NCBI GenBank assembly: GCA_014904985.1
Contig: MU129076.1
Span: 32,507-96,506, forward strand
Source of the DNA: Hydnum rufescens UP504
Lineage: Eukaryota; Basidiomycota; Agaricomycetes; Cantharellales; Hydnaceae
Direction: 5' to 3'
DNA length: 64,000 bases
Position numbers and translations under genes: made by a program. The notes beneath the pieces are model-generated. The model did no database searches and was not told where the DNA came from. It saw only the letters and a program-made list of their open reading frames with translations. Positions 20,705 to 33,314 of this stretch are shown one piece after another. The stretch's first letter is position 1. Every line of letters begins with the position of its first letter.

Positions 20705-21923
20705 TTACCATATATGAGTGTACTTTTAAATCCAGAAATTCTGGAAATTACTGGACAGGAACCACTGGATGGATCAGGCCAAAATTTGGCACATAATTCT
20801 AATATATTAGGGTGAGAATCATATAAGAACATCAGTCAATTCCAATGCATGGGGGGGGAAGATCAAAACCCAATTATGAAGGCCATGGAGCAGCTATGTT
20901 CTAAGATTTGGCACACAATATGAGAATTATAAGGTGAGAGTTCATGCAAAATTCCACCCCTATCCAATCATTCCTTGGTACCTAACCACAGAACCCCCTC
21001 AAAATCAAACACACAGATCCCACAGGCTATGAACCACCTGAACCCTTGAAATTTGGCATGTGTTATCACTAACCACATCATATTGCAGGCCTCAAATTTT
21101 GGAATCCATTGCTTTCCCATTGCTCTAGAGGGGCATGAACATGCAAATAAGCCCCCATTGCATAGGGCCTCCCACTCATGGAATTCAAATGAAACTCTGC
21201 ATTATGCCATATATGCACCTCCTCCCCTTTTATCACACCTATTTATTTGTCTATGCCTTTCCTATTTCTTCTTACACTGCTCCATATGCTACCCCACCCT
21301 TCCTCCCCCCTGCTGCCTTCACCCTTCTCATGCTGAACACCCCCTTACTTCTGTCCTCTTAGTTCTCTCACTCTTTAATTCCTCCACTTTCTCCCAATTT
21401 AGATACCAACCTCAGTAGACCCATAGTGCAGCATATGTCTCCTTGGCATGGATATGCACTCTAATTTGATTACATCATCATGTTATAAGGCAAGGGTTAC
21501 TATGAGTAAACCTGCAGGTGCTTGAATGGGTTGTATCAACTTGTATGTACCCCAGCCTTGATCCAATCTGTCGCAATTTCCTGCTCTATTGGGGGCCAAT
21601 TTCTGGTGATGAAAGAAAGCTTCACTGTCGGGTTTAGGACTATCATGGAGGGGTGATTGGACAGTAAGTGTCTGATTACAGATTTATATTGATAGACATA
21701 CACATAGCCATGACATACACAGGGCTCTTCCTCACTTTTTCATGATACTTGTTAAGCCATTCCATACCTTCCAAAATGCAATGCTTGGTATGGGGTTGAG
21801 TTGTATTTTGATAGTGTTTGGACTGTTATCTCATTATTGCATATAGTAATCTCCTTAAGTATTATCTACAATATAGTTCTTACATGAGACTGAGTAATCC
21901 CCTTAGCCTTCAATACTCACTCC
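20705..21923. other. CpG-poor non-coding region
   Basis: No gene recognised. The plus-strand frame at 21053-21418 has a composition like the surrounding AT-rich sequence and no domain. Phrases such as AAAATTTGGCACATAATTCT near 20780 and ATTTGGCACACAATATGAG near 20908 are weakly similar, hinting at a further decayed repeat. The region ends where the copied SDR-like 3' end begins. Confidence 0.4.
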
Positions 21924-22095
21924 ATGAAATCCTATCATCGATATCCTCGACATGTTGAACCCCCTTTCACTGTCCGCAATTGTTCTCTGAATCATACACA
22001 TCAAGCCACAGCCCTGTTATTTTTTTTGCAATCTCAAATGTCTGGTTCTATAGTGTCATCTTGTTGAATGAAGTGAAATCAGTGGTGTGTTCGCC
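21924..22095 (+). repeat. 3' end of SDR-like gene, right copy
   Basis: Matches 14851-15037: CGATATCCTCGACATGTTGA, CCCCCTTTCAC, GCAATTGTTCTCTGAA including the stop codon, a T run, and GTGTTCGCC. It abuts the 3' end of the minus-strand carrier gene. Only the end of the gene is present, so this is a fragment and not a second gene. Confidence 0.85.
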
Positions 22096-22113
22096 ATCAT
22101 CCTTACGCTAGCA

Positions 22114-23544
22114 TTACTGTATCCCGGGCCCTAAAGCCTCCCACACCAGAAATCCAATTCCCCATGGCCCTACTCGTGCAAGAGCCCTTAACACGGGGTA
22201 CACTCTAGACCGCCAGCCGCTGGCATCGCTTGATCTAGATGTCATAACTGAAGGTGATGGGCCGCGGAACAGCCCGCGCATGCCCTCCTCGCGTACTATT
22301 TTGAGCACGAGATCAAGCAGGGGTGGGAAACGGGATTGGGCGGCAACTTTGGGAGGGGCTGCCATTAGCTGAGATGCTGTCCCTACAGATAAGGAGGAAA
22401 TATGCCACTCCCGACGGATGGCATCAAATGGCCTTCCAACAATTTCGTATCCGAGACCTGCAACCACTAAAGATCGGATGGAGGCGGCGTAAACTTGGTT
22501 CTGGGGAAGCAGGATTACACAACTTGCCTCCACCAGTGACCAGTACTGTGCCTTGGGTCATACGAGCCGTCTTCGAAGTCTTTGTCTTCTCATCTTCAGA
22601 CAATAAATTTCCGGATTGCGCAGAGAGGCTTCTCTCTACAAACGAAGAAGCCTGTAATGCAGCTTTACGGGATATATCGAAGACTGCGAAAAATAGGGCG
22701 AATCCAAGGACGTCTTTGGCGAGACCCCAACCCCAGCCATCCCATCCTGGAGTAAAGAGGGGTCTAACAATAAGCCAACAGTACCTGTAACTCGTAGCAT
22801 CAAAGCCTTCACCTCGACCTGCCATTTCGCGAACCTCATGCATCCATTCTCTCACTTCCCGCATTTCGCGAATCTGCTGTACCCTTGCTTCCGCACTTCT
22901 GGAAGGCCGAAGGGGAGATTCAGTCCGTAAGAAAACTTCTTTCCATGCGTGTCGCCACCCCGAGACGCTCTTCTCTGGATGAAATACGCCGTGTTCCATT
23001 AAAATCCTTGCATTATCTGCCGGTGCACCCGCTATAGCTTGGATTGCACCAGCACTGGCGCCAGATATAGATGCGATAACTCCAACAGCCGAGTCAGACA
23101 AGGAAGATTGAAATACAAAGTGAAGAGGTACATACGCGTTGTAGATGCATGTGGGAATTCATGGCAGAGCGTTGAGCTCATGCTGGTATATGACGTAAAC
23201 AGGAGCGTCCCCAGACACGCATTAATGAGAAGAGGGGGAAAGAAATGTCGAGGGATGACAGATACCTGTCCTCGATATCAGAACGTGAGCGTCCCGCAAC
23301 GCAAAATCAAATGTACCCCATGTTGCTTTATAAGGGAGTTTAAATATTTCGGTGATAGTGTTTCCCCATCTCTCCGAGCTGAATTCCGGAGAGAGGTCCA
23401 GCCACTAGCTTTGACAGGGCGGAATAGACGCACTGGTCGCGAGAAATATACTGTGACACCGCGAAGGAGACTTCGAGTAACGGCGGCGTAGATTGAGCTA
23501 TTGTCTGAACCAGTGTGGTCCCTCTTGCCACCCTCCTGTGACAT
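22114..23544 (-). CDS. Mitochondrial carrier family protein (SLC25)
   Basis: Inner-membrane transporter of the three-repeat carrier family. Carrier signatures are spread along the minus strand. The opening frame (start at 23544) has TRSLLRGVTVYFSRP-type sequence. The middle part has GASAGAIQAIAGAPADNARILMEHG, with the P-x-D/N-x-x-R motif after the first helix of a repeat, and LAKDVLGFALFFAVFD. The last part has LVVAGLGYEIVGRPFDAIRR, a clear Px(D/E) motif, and EEGMRGLFRGPSP, ending GFLVWEALGPGIQ at 22114. The substrate cannot be told. At least four exons are needed; the junctions between 23100 and 23290 and near 22430 are uncertain. It is divergent from MPP10 with only about 100 bp between starts. 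Confidence 0.75.
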
Positions 23545-23646
23545 TCACAAACCTAACCGCGAAGGCTAGCAAAGGAAGCACTGAGGCGGTGCCACAGCGG
23601 CATCTCCCGCATATTTAATTTACTGCTACCCAAAAAGTTTCTACGC
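23545..23646. promoter_or_regulatory. Bidirectional promoter, carrier / MPP10
   Basis: About 100 bp separate the two divergent starts, so the core promoters of the carrier and MPP10 must overlap or share elements. I see no TATA box placed convincingly for either gene. Confidence 0.5.
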
Positions 23647-26450
23647 ATGGAAGTAGAGAGTGCTCAAGCCCGGCACCCTGAATTGGTTCCGCTGGTGGAT
23701 CTCGTGGAATCCAGTCCCGAACTGCTTGCCGTTGGCGACATTAATATCCAACATGCCGCTCTGCAAGCAGCGAAGTTTGTTTTTGACATGGGTTCTGTTC
23801 ATTCATGTTTAAAGTAGAGGTTTATTTGCTAAAAGGTTGGCCTATTAGCTATTTCTCTGGAACCAAGCGCCGAAAAGCATATAACGGGATTACTTGAATC
23901 TATTCAAGCCGCCACAAGCTCGGAAGCTGGACCCCAAACGCGCTCGAAAACTAAAGCAGCACAGGAAAATGCACCTGCCCCAGCTCCCCCACGCCCCCCA
24001 TTGCCACCTTTCGCATTGACACCCATCGATTCATTGTATCTCGAGAATATGAACGCTGACCAAATTTGGGAGCAACTCGAATTGCGCACCAAGAATATTT
24101 CTCAAGTCCTGGAGGCCATCGTCGAGGAAAGCGGCGGGACAGAAGAGGACGATTCTGACTCCTCCGAAAATCCCGGTGGATCTGATAGCGAGATGGACCT
24201 CGATATGGATGAGATTGATACTTTCGACGATGAAGACTCTGACGAGGACTATGAGGATGAAGCAGACGAAAGTGGGGACGGCGATGGGGACGCTCAGGGA
24301 TCTGAAAGTGATATGGATTCTGACGAAGCCGTCCCAGATCTAAACAAGGAGAGCATCGCGCCTATTCGCCCAGGCGATGATGAACTTTATCCAGAACTTG
24401 ACTTGGACCGTCCCCGTGGATCGAGATTACTGCGCTCGGGCGCCAAACGGTTCGCCTTCTCTCTCGAGTTATTGAATGTGCTGTGAATTCTAATTCCGTT
24501 TTTTTGTTTTCAGACCGTCGCATCCAACTTTGGACGACGAATTCTTCTCTATTGATGACTTTAACCGACACACCGAGGAAATGGAGTCCCTGTCCCGCTC
24601 CCGTGGGCATCTCAGTGTGGATGATGATGAAGACGACAACGAGCCCGAGGATGTCGATTTATTCCATCCTCTGGATGAGGCTCCGGAGGCCTTCGACGAG
24701 GGTGATGAAGACGGGAACAATCTTTCTTCTAGTCAAGTCGTTTTATGCGTTGCCTCTATTGCTCACAATGTACTGATGCTATTTGGCGCGCCTTAAATAG
24801 ACCCAAGCTATGAAGACTTTTTCGCGCCACCAAGACGGCCCATTAAACGGCGACATCGAGATAGTAATGCAGATGCTCTGCATGAGGGTCCCTCCTCGAA
24901 ATCCACGGCTGGTGGTGCGTCGAAGGGTGTCACGTTCAGTGGTAGTGTCCGTGTCAAAACCATCGAGCCCCGAAAAAGTAAGGGCAAAGCTATTTCCAAA
25001 ATCAAAGACAAATTATCTCTGCTGTTCTCCTCTGGCGACAACGATGATGATGACGACGACGACGAAGTTGACTGGGACATGGAAAAATTCGTTGATGATG
25101 CCGATGGCTCATCAAAGGTTTGGGGTGGGGATGCGATGGAAGACGATGAGGATGATGAAGACAGCGACGAAGATGAAGACGAAGATGATGAAGATGAAGA
25201 CAACGAAGGAGATTCCGAAGGCGAGGACGGAAGTAGTTTCCATGGCGTGGAGACCATACAACGCCTTAAGGACGACCTGTTTGATGACAATGAAGATGAG
25301 GGGGTAGACGCAGGTTCGGAGATTTTATTTCATGAATAACACTTCTGCTACCCAATCGCTGACATGATTACAGGCAAAGCTCTCTCTACGTATCAAAAGC
25401 GTCAAGCAGAACTTGCGGAGCAGATCAAGGCGCTCGAGGCGGAGAATATTGGTCCGAAGGATTGGACTGTCATGGGTGAGGCGACATCGCGCGCTCGGCC
25501 TAAAAACAGTCTCCTTGAAGAAGACCTGGAGTTCGAGCGAGCCGCGAAGGCTGTTCCTGTTATTACGGAAACGACTACGAAGACCTTAGAGGACCGGATC
25601 AAGGCCCGTATACTCGAGGTCAGTGTCGACATGATGTATCGTCTAGAGATTTCCTTCTCATCATTTCGTTTCCTGAATAGAACCGGTTTGACGACGTTGT
25701 ACGGAAACGTCCCGTTGATGAAAAACCTTTCCTCCCATCGCGTGTCTTTGAACTTCAGGACACGCAATCATCTCGGTCGCTTGCTCAGATCTACGAAGAT
25801 GAATATTCTGCCGCTAACGCTGATGCTCAGGGTGTGTCACGAGGGGATGATCGCGACGGGAAGCTTGCAAAGGAGCACGAGGAAATTGATAATTTGTGGG
25901 GAGCCATCTGCTACAAATTGGATGCATTAAGCAATGCGCACTTTACACCCAAACAAGTTCGTGGTTGTCTCTGCGCAGTTGGATCTACTAATACTGAAAT
26001 TCATATGGTCTGCAGCCGAAAGCCACTATATCAACAGTATCCAATGTTTCCACCACCACACTGGAATCTGCACTCCCGACCGCCGTGTCGACTTCGACGC
26101 TTCTTGCCCCTGAAGAAGTACACACTCCCGCTGCGGGCGACCTGCGAACGCGTTCTGAACTTACCCCACAAGAAAAACGCACGGCCCGCCAGAAGGCACG
26201 GAAGGCGCGAAAGAAGCGCCAGGATGCCCTCGCGGGTGCCGTTGGCAAATTTGGAAGTGCTCGTGGGAGGAAAGTGCCGAAGAATGTGAAGGAGGCCAAG
26301 GACGTGGCTCTGAAAAGCCTGGTGAAGACTGGGAAAGGGGTCACTGTTGTTGGGAAGGAACGGCGCAGGCCCCTCGGGTCGAGGGAGGCTGTTGGGAGAT
26401 CAAGATCAGATACGAAGGGGTCAGGAGAGGGGATGAATTGGAAACTTTAA
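23647..26450 (+). CDS. MPP10: U3 snoRNP protein MPP10
   Basis: Nucleolar scaffold of the small-subunit processome; it recruits Imp3 and Imp4 to U3 snoRNA for 18S rRNA maturation. Exon 1 starts at 23647, and FDMAISLEPSAEKHITGLL spans the first intron. The family arrangement is present. The N-terminal domain has LYLENMNADQIWEQLELR. Long Asp/Glu-rich acidic stretches run from 24140 to 25310 and are interrupted by LDDEFFSIDDFNRHTEEME, DPSYEDFFAPPR and EVDWDMEKF. The conserved C-terminal half includes LSTYQKRQAELAEQIKALE, GPKDWTVMGEATSRARP and LLEEDLEFE, then LEDRIKARILENRFDDVVRK and LAKEHEEIDNLWGAICYKLDALSNAHFTPKQ in later exons. A basic tail ends GMNWKL. All junctions I traced are in phase. Minus-strand serine-rich open frames under the acidic tracts are shadows. 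Confidence 0.94.
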
Positions 26451-27300
26451 ACAGCCTTCTTTTCGTTTTTGGGCCCTTCAACTTGCCATCATTACAGACC
26501 CATAATGCACCATGAGTGCACAGTTGAGCATGGGGTCGGGCCCTAGGTAATCTGGTCCGATTTTAACCAAAAAAAACTAAGGCCCAATTTTGGGATTTTA
26601 GGCTCCAAGTGCAGGTGAAAATTCACAGATTGACCTCTCCCTGACTCAGGTCGTAAGAAACATAGGTACATTCCGGTATGGGAGTTGCTAGCTAAGCCAA
26701 CTGTTTGGCACTGTACACTCTCTATCTTGAAGTTGAGTGTTGAGTGGGGCAGAATTTGTTCCTAGATTGTCTTACCGAACTGTTCAAGAAAAAACTGTCT
26801 TAACCGATCAAGGCACCATTCATTGTCCCAGTAACCGGTCCTAGTCTCGCTCCCGACGCGATTCCCAGCCTTGCACAAGGCCGGCCCTGTGTCTTCGGCA
26901 TGATAAATGCTTCCCTGCGGAACCAAATAGCTGGGAAAACATCCAGGTTGAGTGCTTCGAGCTCCCGGGGGAGGCCACCTTCGGTCCACCACACATTCAT
27001 GTATGTTCCGGATCGACTGGATACCGGACCTCTTAGGATCGGGTACCAAGTTGACCAAACTATCATCGCCACAACTTTCACACGATATGGCCACACTTGT
27101 TGGATTTCGAGAGGAACGTTCAAGAAAAACTGGGGAATGATTCGAGCAATAGTACTCTCGGAAAAAGCAGTGAGGGGGCGTGCGGTGATTATGGCTCAGC
27201 CCTTAGCAATATTCAGAAGGAAGGCCCGCCTGACAGTGCCACATTACTAAGGATCCACATGTATATATGAATCGTCCTCTCCCAGCTTTAAGAATTAGAT
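26451..27300. other. Intergenic; unsupported overlapping frames
   Basis: A minus-strand stretch around 26762-27123 translates to pieces such as TGYWDNEWCLDRLRQFFLEQF that look protein-like, but no single frame is convincing and both strands are open. It may be the remnant of an unrecognised gene. The first 200 bp, with its GGCCCAATTTTGGG sequence, is presumably the MPP10 3' region. Confidence 0.35.
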
Positions 27301-28730
27301 GACTCCCATCACTTCCCCTTCCAGAATCCTCGTCACCGGAGCCAATGGCTATATCGCTACGTGGATCATCAAGGCCATCCTCGATAATGGCCACACTGTG
27401 ATTGGAACAGTGCGATCCTCCTCCAAAGGGGAGTATCTTCGGAAACTGTTTGGGGACAAGTTCTCGTATACTTTGGTTCCCAACATCGGCGAGGTATAGA
27501 GCAGTCTCTCCTCCACAATCGATTGTCAAAGGCTGACTGCCATTGGGAATTCTCAGGCCGGTGCTTTCGACGAGGCAGTCAAGCAAGATATAGACGGCGT
27601 GGTTCATAGTGCTTCCCCCGTGTCGAGTCAAGGTCTCACTACAGGGCTTTCATCGGGAATGCTGTCGGTGGTACAACAAATATCCTGGAGAGTGTGTCGA
27701 AATATGGGTATGTGTCATAAATTTGGGTACACCAGTCTATGAAGTTCTATCGGGCGGGGTCCACAGACTTGGCGTGAAACGCGTGGTTCTCACGTCCTCG
27801 GTTGCGGCTTGCTTGGAGCCGAAGGAGGGTCAGTACACCTACACCGAGGTATGAACCGCGGTCGTGTTTTGCATTGCCCAAATAAATTAATAGTTAAATA
27901 ATGGAAGACCGACTGGAATGTAACCTCGCCTAAAATCGTCGAAAAGGGGGGTCCTGAGGCAGGAGGGCATCTGTACCGTGCGAGCAAGGTCTTGGCCGAA
28001 CGCGCAGCATGGGATTTTGTCAAGAAACAGAATTCGTTCGACCTTGTAACGATACTACCAACTGTGGTATGTGGCAATTGTTATTGGATCTTCCACTCAG
28101 TCATAGATAGTGACACGTCGGCGTTTAGGTGTTCGGAGTAAGTCCATGAATTCGTGTCGTGGATGGTGATGCTGACCATCGCCGGAAACTAGCCAGTGAT
28201 CCAAGAGGTACTCCATTTCCCCCTTCCCCCGTCGCTTATTCCTTCACTAAGCCTTCTCTATGCTTAGGTGAACGGTGTAGATTCGCTGAGCCCAACACCT
28301 GGCCTCTTCTGGAGGAACGTCACCCAAACACATGCTATGACGGGGAAAGGTCTCAGCCTTAATTCTGTCGATGTTCGTGACGTCGCTCTTGCCCACGCCA
28401 TTGCCCTCGAATCGCCGGTTGCCGGCGGAGAGAGGTTCCTTTTGAGTGCACAGCCGTTCCAATTTCAAGATCAAAGTATGTATTCGTTCTCTCGATAGCA
28501 GGGGGATTTTTCTGGACCGTTGATCCCAACCCATGGACACAGAGGATATCCTCCGCGAAGCTGGTTTCACCGAGATTCCCGAGGGAGTTCCTGGAAGCGG
28601 GAAGACGACAGTTCCCGACGTCATCGCCGATGGCTCCAAGGTTACGCGCGTGCTCGGGATCAAGTACCGTTCGCATGAAGAGATGGTCGTGGATACATAC
28701 AAGTCACTGAAGGAGTTGCTTTCCAAGTGA
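27301..28730 (+). CDS. NAD(P)-dependent reductase, extended SDR (dihydroflavonol-reductase/GRE2-like)
   Basis: Cytosolic aldehyde/ketone reductase of the extended short-chain dehydrogenase family. The cofactor motif is VTGANGYIATWIIKA near the N-terminus. VVHSASPV, TTNILESVSKYG and VKRVVLTSSVAA follow, then the catalytic-type YRASK in HLYRASKVLAERAAW and FDLVTILPTVVFGP. The rest gives SLNSVDVRDVALAHAIALE, ending KSLKELLSK at 28730. Six or seven exons join in phase, with one exception. Between HSASPVSSQGLTT and FIGNAVGGTTNILE the frame shifts by one base at GGG (27644-27646); one extra G would restore it. The substrate is unknown, and identity to a specific enzyme is not claimed. Confidence 0.87.
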
Positions 28731-29439
28731 TCAGCCTCAGAGATAACGATCAGATAGACGAGTGCATGCTCTAGTGATTTTTCACAACAGTGTATATATT
28801 TAGTCTCCAGATTCTTTCTGGTGTGAAATATACCGTGTAGTGTAGGGTAGACACTAACTTTATTGGACTTCTAGAGGAGCCTTGGGACCCCATAGACAGG
28901 TCATAAGCATGGCATAGCGGCTGGGGGCCAGTAAGCGGTATGTTGTCGGGTGGAGCGCCGATATTTTCCCCCGACATTGCGCCTTCACGGATGGCCAGGT
29001 TCAACACCCACCAGACGGGACTCAGAGGAGGGTACCAATTTATAGCTTGCGTTATCATGGCAGTCGGCGCCCCACGGCCCCGCCTCGTACTTAGACGACA
29101 TTAACCTTGACATCGAAGTTGCTTACGAATGGATTTTATGGAGCTTTGTAGTCTTGAGTGTTAAAATATGGGGGCGGAGCGAGGAGTTCTGAAAGCTACA
29201 ACTCTGACAGGTATGGCCAATTTATCTACTCGGAAGCCCAGAATGCAATCGGTGTGATCGATATACCAGCCAATGGGGGAACGGATGGCACACGAATTCG
29301 CAAGCTTGAGAGTAAAAAAGGAAAGACGGCCGTGTATTCCATGGAACCTGATGGATGAGCGAAGTCGTGACTGCGACTAGAAATCGTCATGCTTCGAATT
29401 GAATTGACCGCAACTTGCCGCGTCCTTGAAACGTGAACG
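28731..29439. other. Intergenic spacer
   Basis: No supported gene. A 66-codon plus-strand frame (29158-29358) and its overlapping minus-strand frame have no domain. The segment should contain the 3' end of the reductase and the promoter of the pseudokinase gene. Confidence 0.4.
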
Positions 29440-32400
29440 ATGCTCGCTGCAGCGACATCGGCTGCCTCAGCGTTCTTCAAGGTTTCTGCCATCTCACAGA
29501 ATTATATTTTGTCGAATGCGAACACAACATCGATAGCCTCTGGTCCCTCTTCGCGCTCCGCTTCTCCTGCACCACCGCAAACCAAATCTGCGCCATTCAG
29601 TGTAGGCTTATGGCGCGTCCAGGAGGCCGTTCATAAAACGAATGGGAGGCACGTAAGCGTATGGTCGTTCGATAAGAAGAATAGCGCACTGGATAAATTA
29701 GTTGCTGCTGCTAAAGAGAGGGTGATGCAAGTGTTAAAGACAGAGGTATGTGATATCTCGGAGATGATGCTGGACGCCACCCGGATAGATTTTCCGTCAA
29801 ATACGTCTAGGCAACTGCTTTAAGTCGGATGCGCCACCCTTGTATTCTCGGTATGTCGGACGGGACTTCTAGACTTCTAGATGTATTGATGGTTTCTTAT
29901 TTGTTTCTCTTGTCGTGGCAGAGATGGTGGAACCTCTGGAGGAGACGCGGTATGTGTCATGTACTAATGAACTGACGCGTCCAAATTTTATGAGGGGTCT
30001 TATATCAGATCGGAATTTATCTTCGCCACAGAGGCTGTGATTGCAACCCTGGCCATGCGTGTCCCAGGATCACCTCTCGTCTCCCGTGATTCCGAAGTCT
30101 TGGATGAAATTGAAGTGCGATATCACACCTTCAGAACGAGATTCGACAACCCTCACACTCTTAATTAATTATCTCTCAGACCCAGAAAGGCATCCTACAG
30201 CTTTCTAAGGGCCTCGCTTTCCTACACACTTCGGCTCGCCTGGTCCATTCAAACTTGACACCAGACTCTGTACTTGTTAATGCCGCTGTGAGTCCTCAAG
30301 TGTCATCCTTCAGTTCACCCGCCAATGCGAAGACCTTAGGGCGATTGGAAATTGTCGGGGCTAGGCTTAACTATCCCATTATTAGGACCGGATGGCAATC
30401 CAACTCGATGGGAGTTCCCTGCTTATGACGTCCGTATCCCGCATTCTATTCAGAGATCTTTTGACTATATTGGTATCACGGTTCCTTGATTGTCTTGAAT
30501 GATTTTTCAATCGTATGTTTTATAGCTCCCGAATATGCTCTGTCGGAGCAAATTGTCACATCGAGCGATATGTACTCGCTTGGGTGCATAATATATGCTG
30601 TGCACGCCAAGGTGCGTCTTCACGATACTGTAAACTTGGTATTTTGCACTGAAAAGGGCTTAGGGATCTCCCCCGTTTCGTAATCACAATAGTCTTAGCT
30701 CCATACGAAGTAACTTGGGTCGGCTGACGAGCGGAGGGCTCACTAATGCCGAGGAATGGGACAGCGATCTCCGAAGTAGGATCCAAATGCTCTGGCTTTA
30801 GTCGCTGTCAACTCCGTCTCATCGATTTTGTTTGGATTCCTCAGATCTTGTGGCATCACTTGTGAACTCCGTCGCCGAGTACTCGATTATCATCCGAAAC
30901 TATTTCATCGCATGCTTTCTTCTCATCTATCGCAGTATCAACCCTTAATTTCCTAGATCCCTCCACATTTGCCCCCAAACCCCGCGAGGAAAAGATTGCG
31001 TTCATGAAAGGGCTCCAAACCGTGCTCCCCGCTTCTCTGAGGGAATGCGCCGGCGAAAGGTTCTCCCAAGCATCCTGGCAGAGGTCAGTTATTCGAGTGC
31101 ATTCCGGGATTCGGCCTAGGCCACGTATTCTGACTTCGGTTTTCCTTATGAGATGAAAGATCCTCTCCTGCTTCCATCCATTCTTCCAAATGTGTTCAAT
31201 ATTTCCGCCGCGCTAGACGCCACGCAGTTCCAACAACTGGTCCTACCTTCCCTAAAACCTTTATTCGCCATTCGAGATCCGCCACAAAATATGATCGTAC
31301 TCCTGGAGAATTTGACCGAGCTACAGAAGAAGACGGCGAAAAATGTGTTTCGATCGGGTAAGCCCCAGAGCTCACTTTCTATTCGAGACTGACGAAGTTA
31401 TCGCTATCTTCGACTGACGTCTGATATGTTCCAGATGTGCTACCACTGGTATATAATGCTTTGGAATCAGAGCACCCTGCAGTGCAAGAGCGAGCTCTGG
31501 AGGTGGTTCCCGAATTATGTGACACTATTGATTATGCCGAAGTCCAAGGCGTACTATTCCCTGCGCGTTGCAGTCCGTGTCTTCTGGCTCCACTTCTCTT
31601 CATGGTGCTCGATATTGAGATGTGATATTGCCGTCTAGCTCATATTCACGAAGACAAATATCTTAAGCGTGAAAATCAGCTCATTAAAGTCCTTTTTACC
31701 CCTAGTCAAGACGTTGGATCAGGTGAATATGATCGTAGCCCTGGTCGCTCTAACTGACCCCAGACCGGCAATTAGACTAGTTTGACGCAGAAGTTGGTCC
31801 CTTTACTGGCCAAAATACGGACGAAAGGTCTGTACCTCTTATTATAGTAAGAGTGATAACGTTAACCCCAAAACCGACAATTTAGAACCTGCTGTTATGG
31901 TGTGTCCCTCGACTTTCGTATTGGATAAATCCACTGCATGCCTGACTGTTTTTGTTCGGATTCAGTTGGCTACTTTAGCAGTGCATGAGGCTATGGGTCG
32001 AAAGATCGATAGAGAAGCTATTGCCCTCCATTTACTCCCCCAATTATGGCAGATGTCGATGGGTCCCTGTGAGTAGAATTCCCGCTTCGCTTTGGTATTC
32101 CCCTTCACTTCAACCAAATATTGTACTGATCAATGTCTCGAAGTACTCAACGTAGAACAGTTCGCTCGGTTCATGAGGTGAGCCCCGATCTTGACTTGAG
32201 GTTTTTCAATATCTAACGGTACCTCGTAGTGTTATTCGCGTACTAAGCGAAAGAGTCGAAAAGGAGCATGCGCAGCACCTCCGCGATGCTCAGCGTGTTG
32301 AAGATCGAAGCGCAATGACGAACGGTGGCAGGCAGAACGCCTTATTGTCCGGTGGCGGCGTCGATTTTGAGAGTCTGGTAGCAGCTTCCAACAAGGCCAC

Positions 32401-33314
32401 GATGCAATCTGTCAGCAGCCCATCGACCTCAACCACCTCCAATGGCGGTGCCAATAGTGACGGATGGGAAGATGATATGTGGGGAAGTATACTGGGCACT
32501 GATGTGAGAGTCCTTGGCTTTTTCTTGAGTCCTAAAAACTATTGACTCATTCGGTGATGGTCCCCTAGACTCAGGCTCCTGGTCTTCCAACCATCACTCC
32601 TGGGGTGCAGGCCTTGCGGGGCCCTGCGAATTCTCAGATACAACCCCCTTCTGAGTCCCCTCAATCGCGTCTCACACCTGTCAGCTCGGGAGCCCGAAGA
32701 TTGGGTACACATGCTACTGGTCCCTCATTACCTCTATCGAGCAATTTGTCTCCCACACCACCATATCCTTTCTTCCCTTCGTCAGCTGCAGCATCGCTCT
32801 CTGGTCCCAGGCCACAGAACACCCTACAAATGGCGACGCACTCGCTTCCTCCACCCATAATGGCAAGCCCAATCATGACTTCATTCCCATCGCCATCACA
32901 GCGCCCCTCGACAATGTCCCCGACCCGATCACCGTTCTCACTGCCTCAGCAGCAACAGCAACAGCGTGTTGCTGGTGTGGTGTCGCCACCAAAACCAAAT
33001 TACGATATTTCCCTCGAGCCCGCGGTACCCACATCTCCCCCCATACCAAGTTCCCCTCCGCCCCGCCTGAATAACAATTTCCCTCCATTCTCACAGCAGT
33101 TCTCTTCCCCCGCATCGTCAGTGCAGAATCATTTCTTCATGCCGTTGCAGCCACAGTCTACAGCTCCAGTCTCATCAATCGGCGGGCATGGGGCCAACCC
33201 CAATTATCAATGGCATCCATGACGCCAATGATGCCGACAACCAAGAGTAACGGGCCATTGAAGGTAGGGGGCAAGGCCAATCAAGATTTGGGTGGATTTG
33301 ATCCATTGTTATGA
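29440..33314 (+). CDS. SCY1: SCY1/SCYL2-type pseudokinase
   Basis: Clathrin-associated pseudokinase acting in endosome/trans-Golgi traffic. The N-terminal kinase-like domain includes HVSVWSFDKKN, FIFATEAV, GILQLSKGLAFLH, then HSNLTPDSVLVN where an active kinase has HRD..N, and WKLSGLGL where it has DFG. Both catalytic motifs are therefore lost, as usual for this family. APEYALSEQIVTSSDMYSLG closes the domain. HEAT-like repeats follow: STLNFLDPSTFAPKPREEK, ILPNVFNISAALDATQF, VLPSLKPLFAIRDPPQNM, VQERALEVVPELCDTIDY, FTKTNILSVKISSLKSFL. The tail is Pro/Ser/Gln-rich. Three one-base frame breaks occur, at CCCC 31027-31030, near 31561-31566, and at GGGG 33190-33193. Correcting the last extends the protein to GGFDPLL at 33314, a clathrin-box-like end; otherwise the frame stops at 33222. 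Confidence 0.88.

Noticed and set aside
21053..21418. 121-codon plus-strand open frame
   Set aside because: It lies in the CpG-poor non-coding island, has no domain, and consists largely of short hydrophobic and Ser/Pro patches expected from TC-rich sequence.
24808..25290. Minus-strand 160-codon serine-rich frame
   Set aside because: It is the complement of the Asp/Glu-rich coding tract of MPP10, where GAT/GAC/GAG codons read as serine and leucine codons on the other strand.
26762..27123. Two overlapping minus-strand frames with protein-like ends
   Set aside because: Neither frame alone gives a recognisable protein, the plus strand is open too, and no consistent intron joins them. Kept only as a note on the intergenic region.
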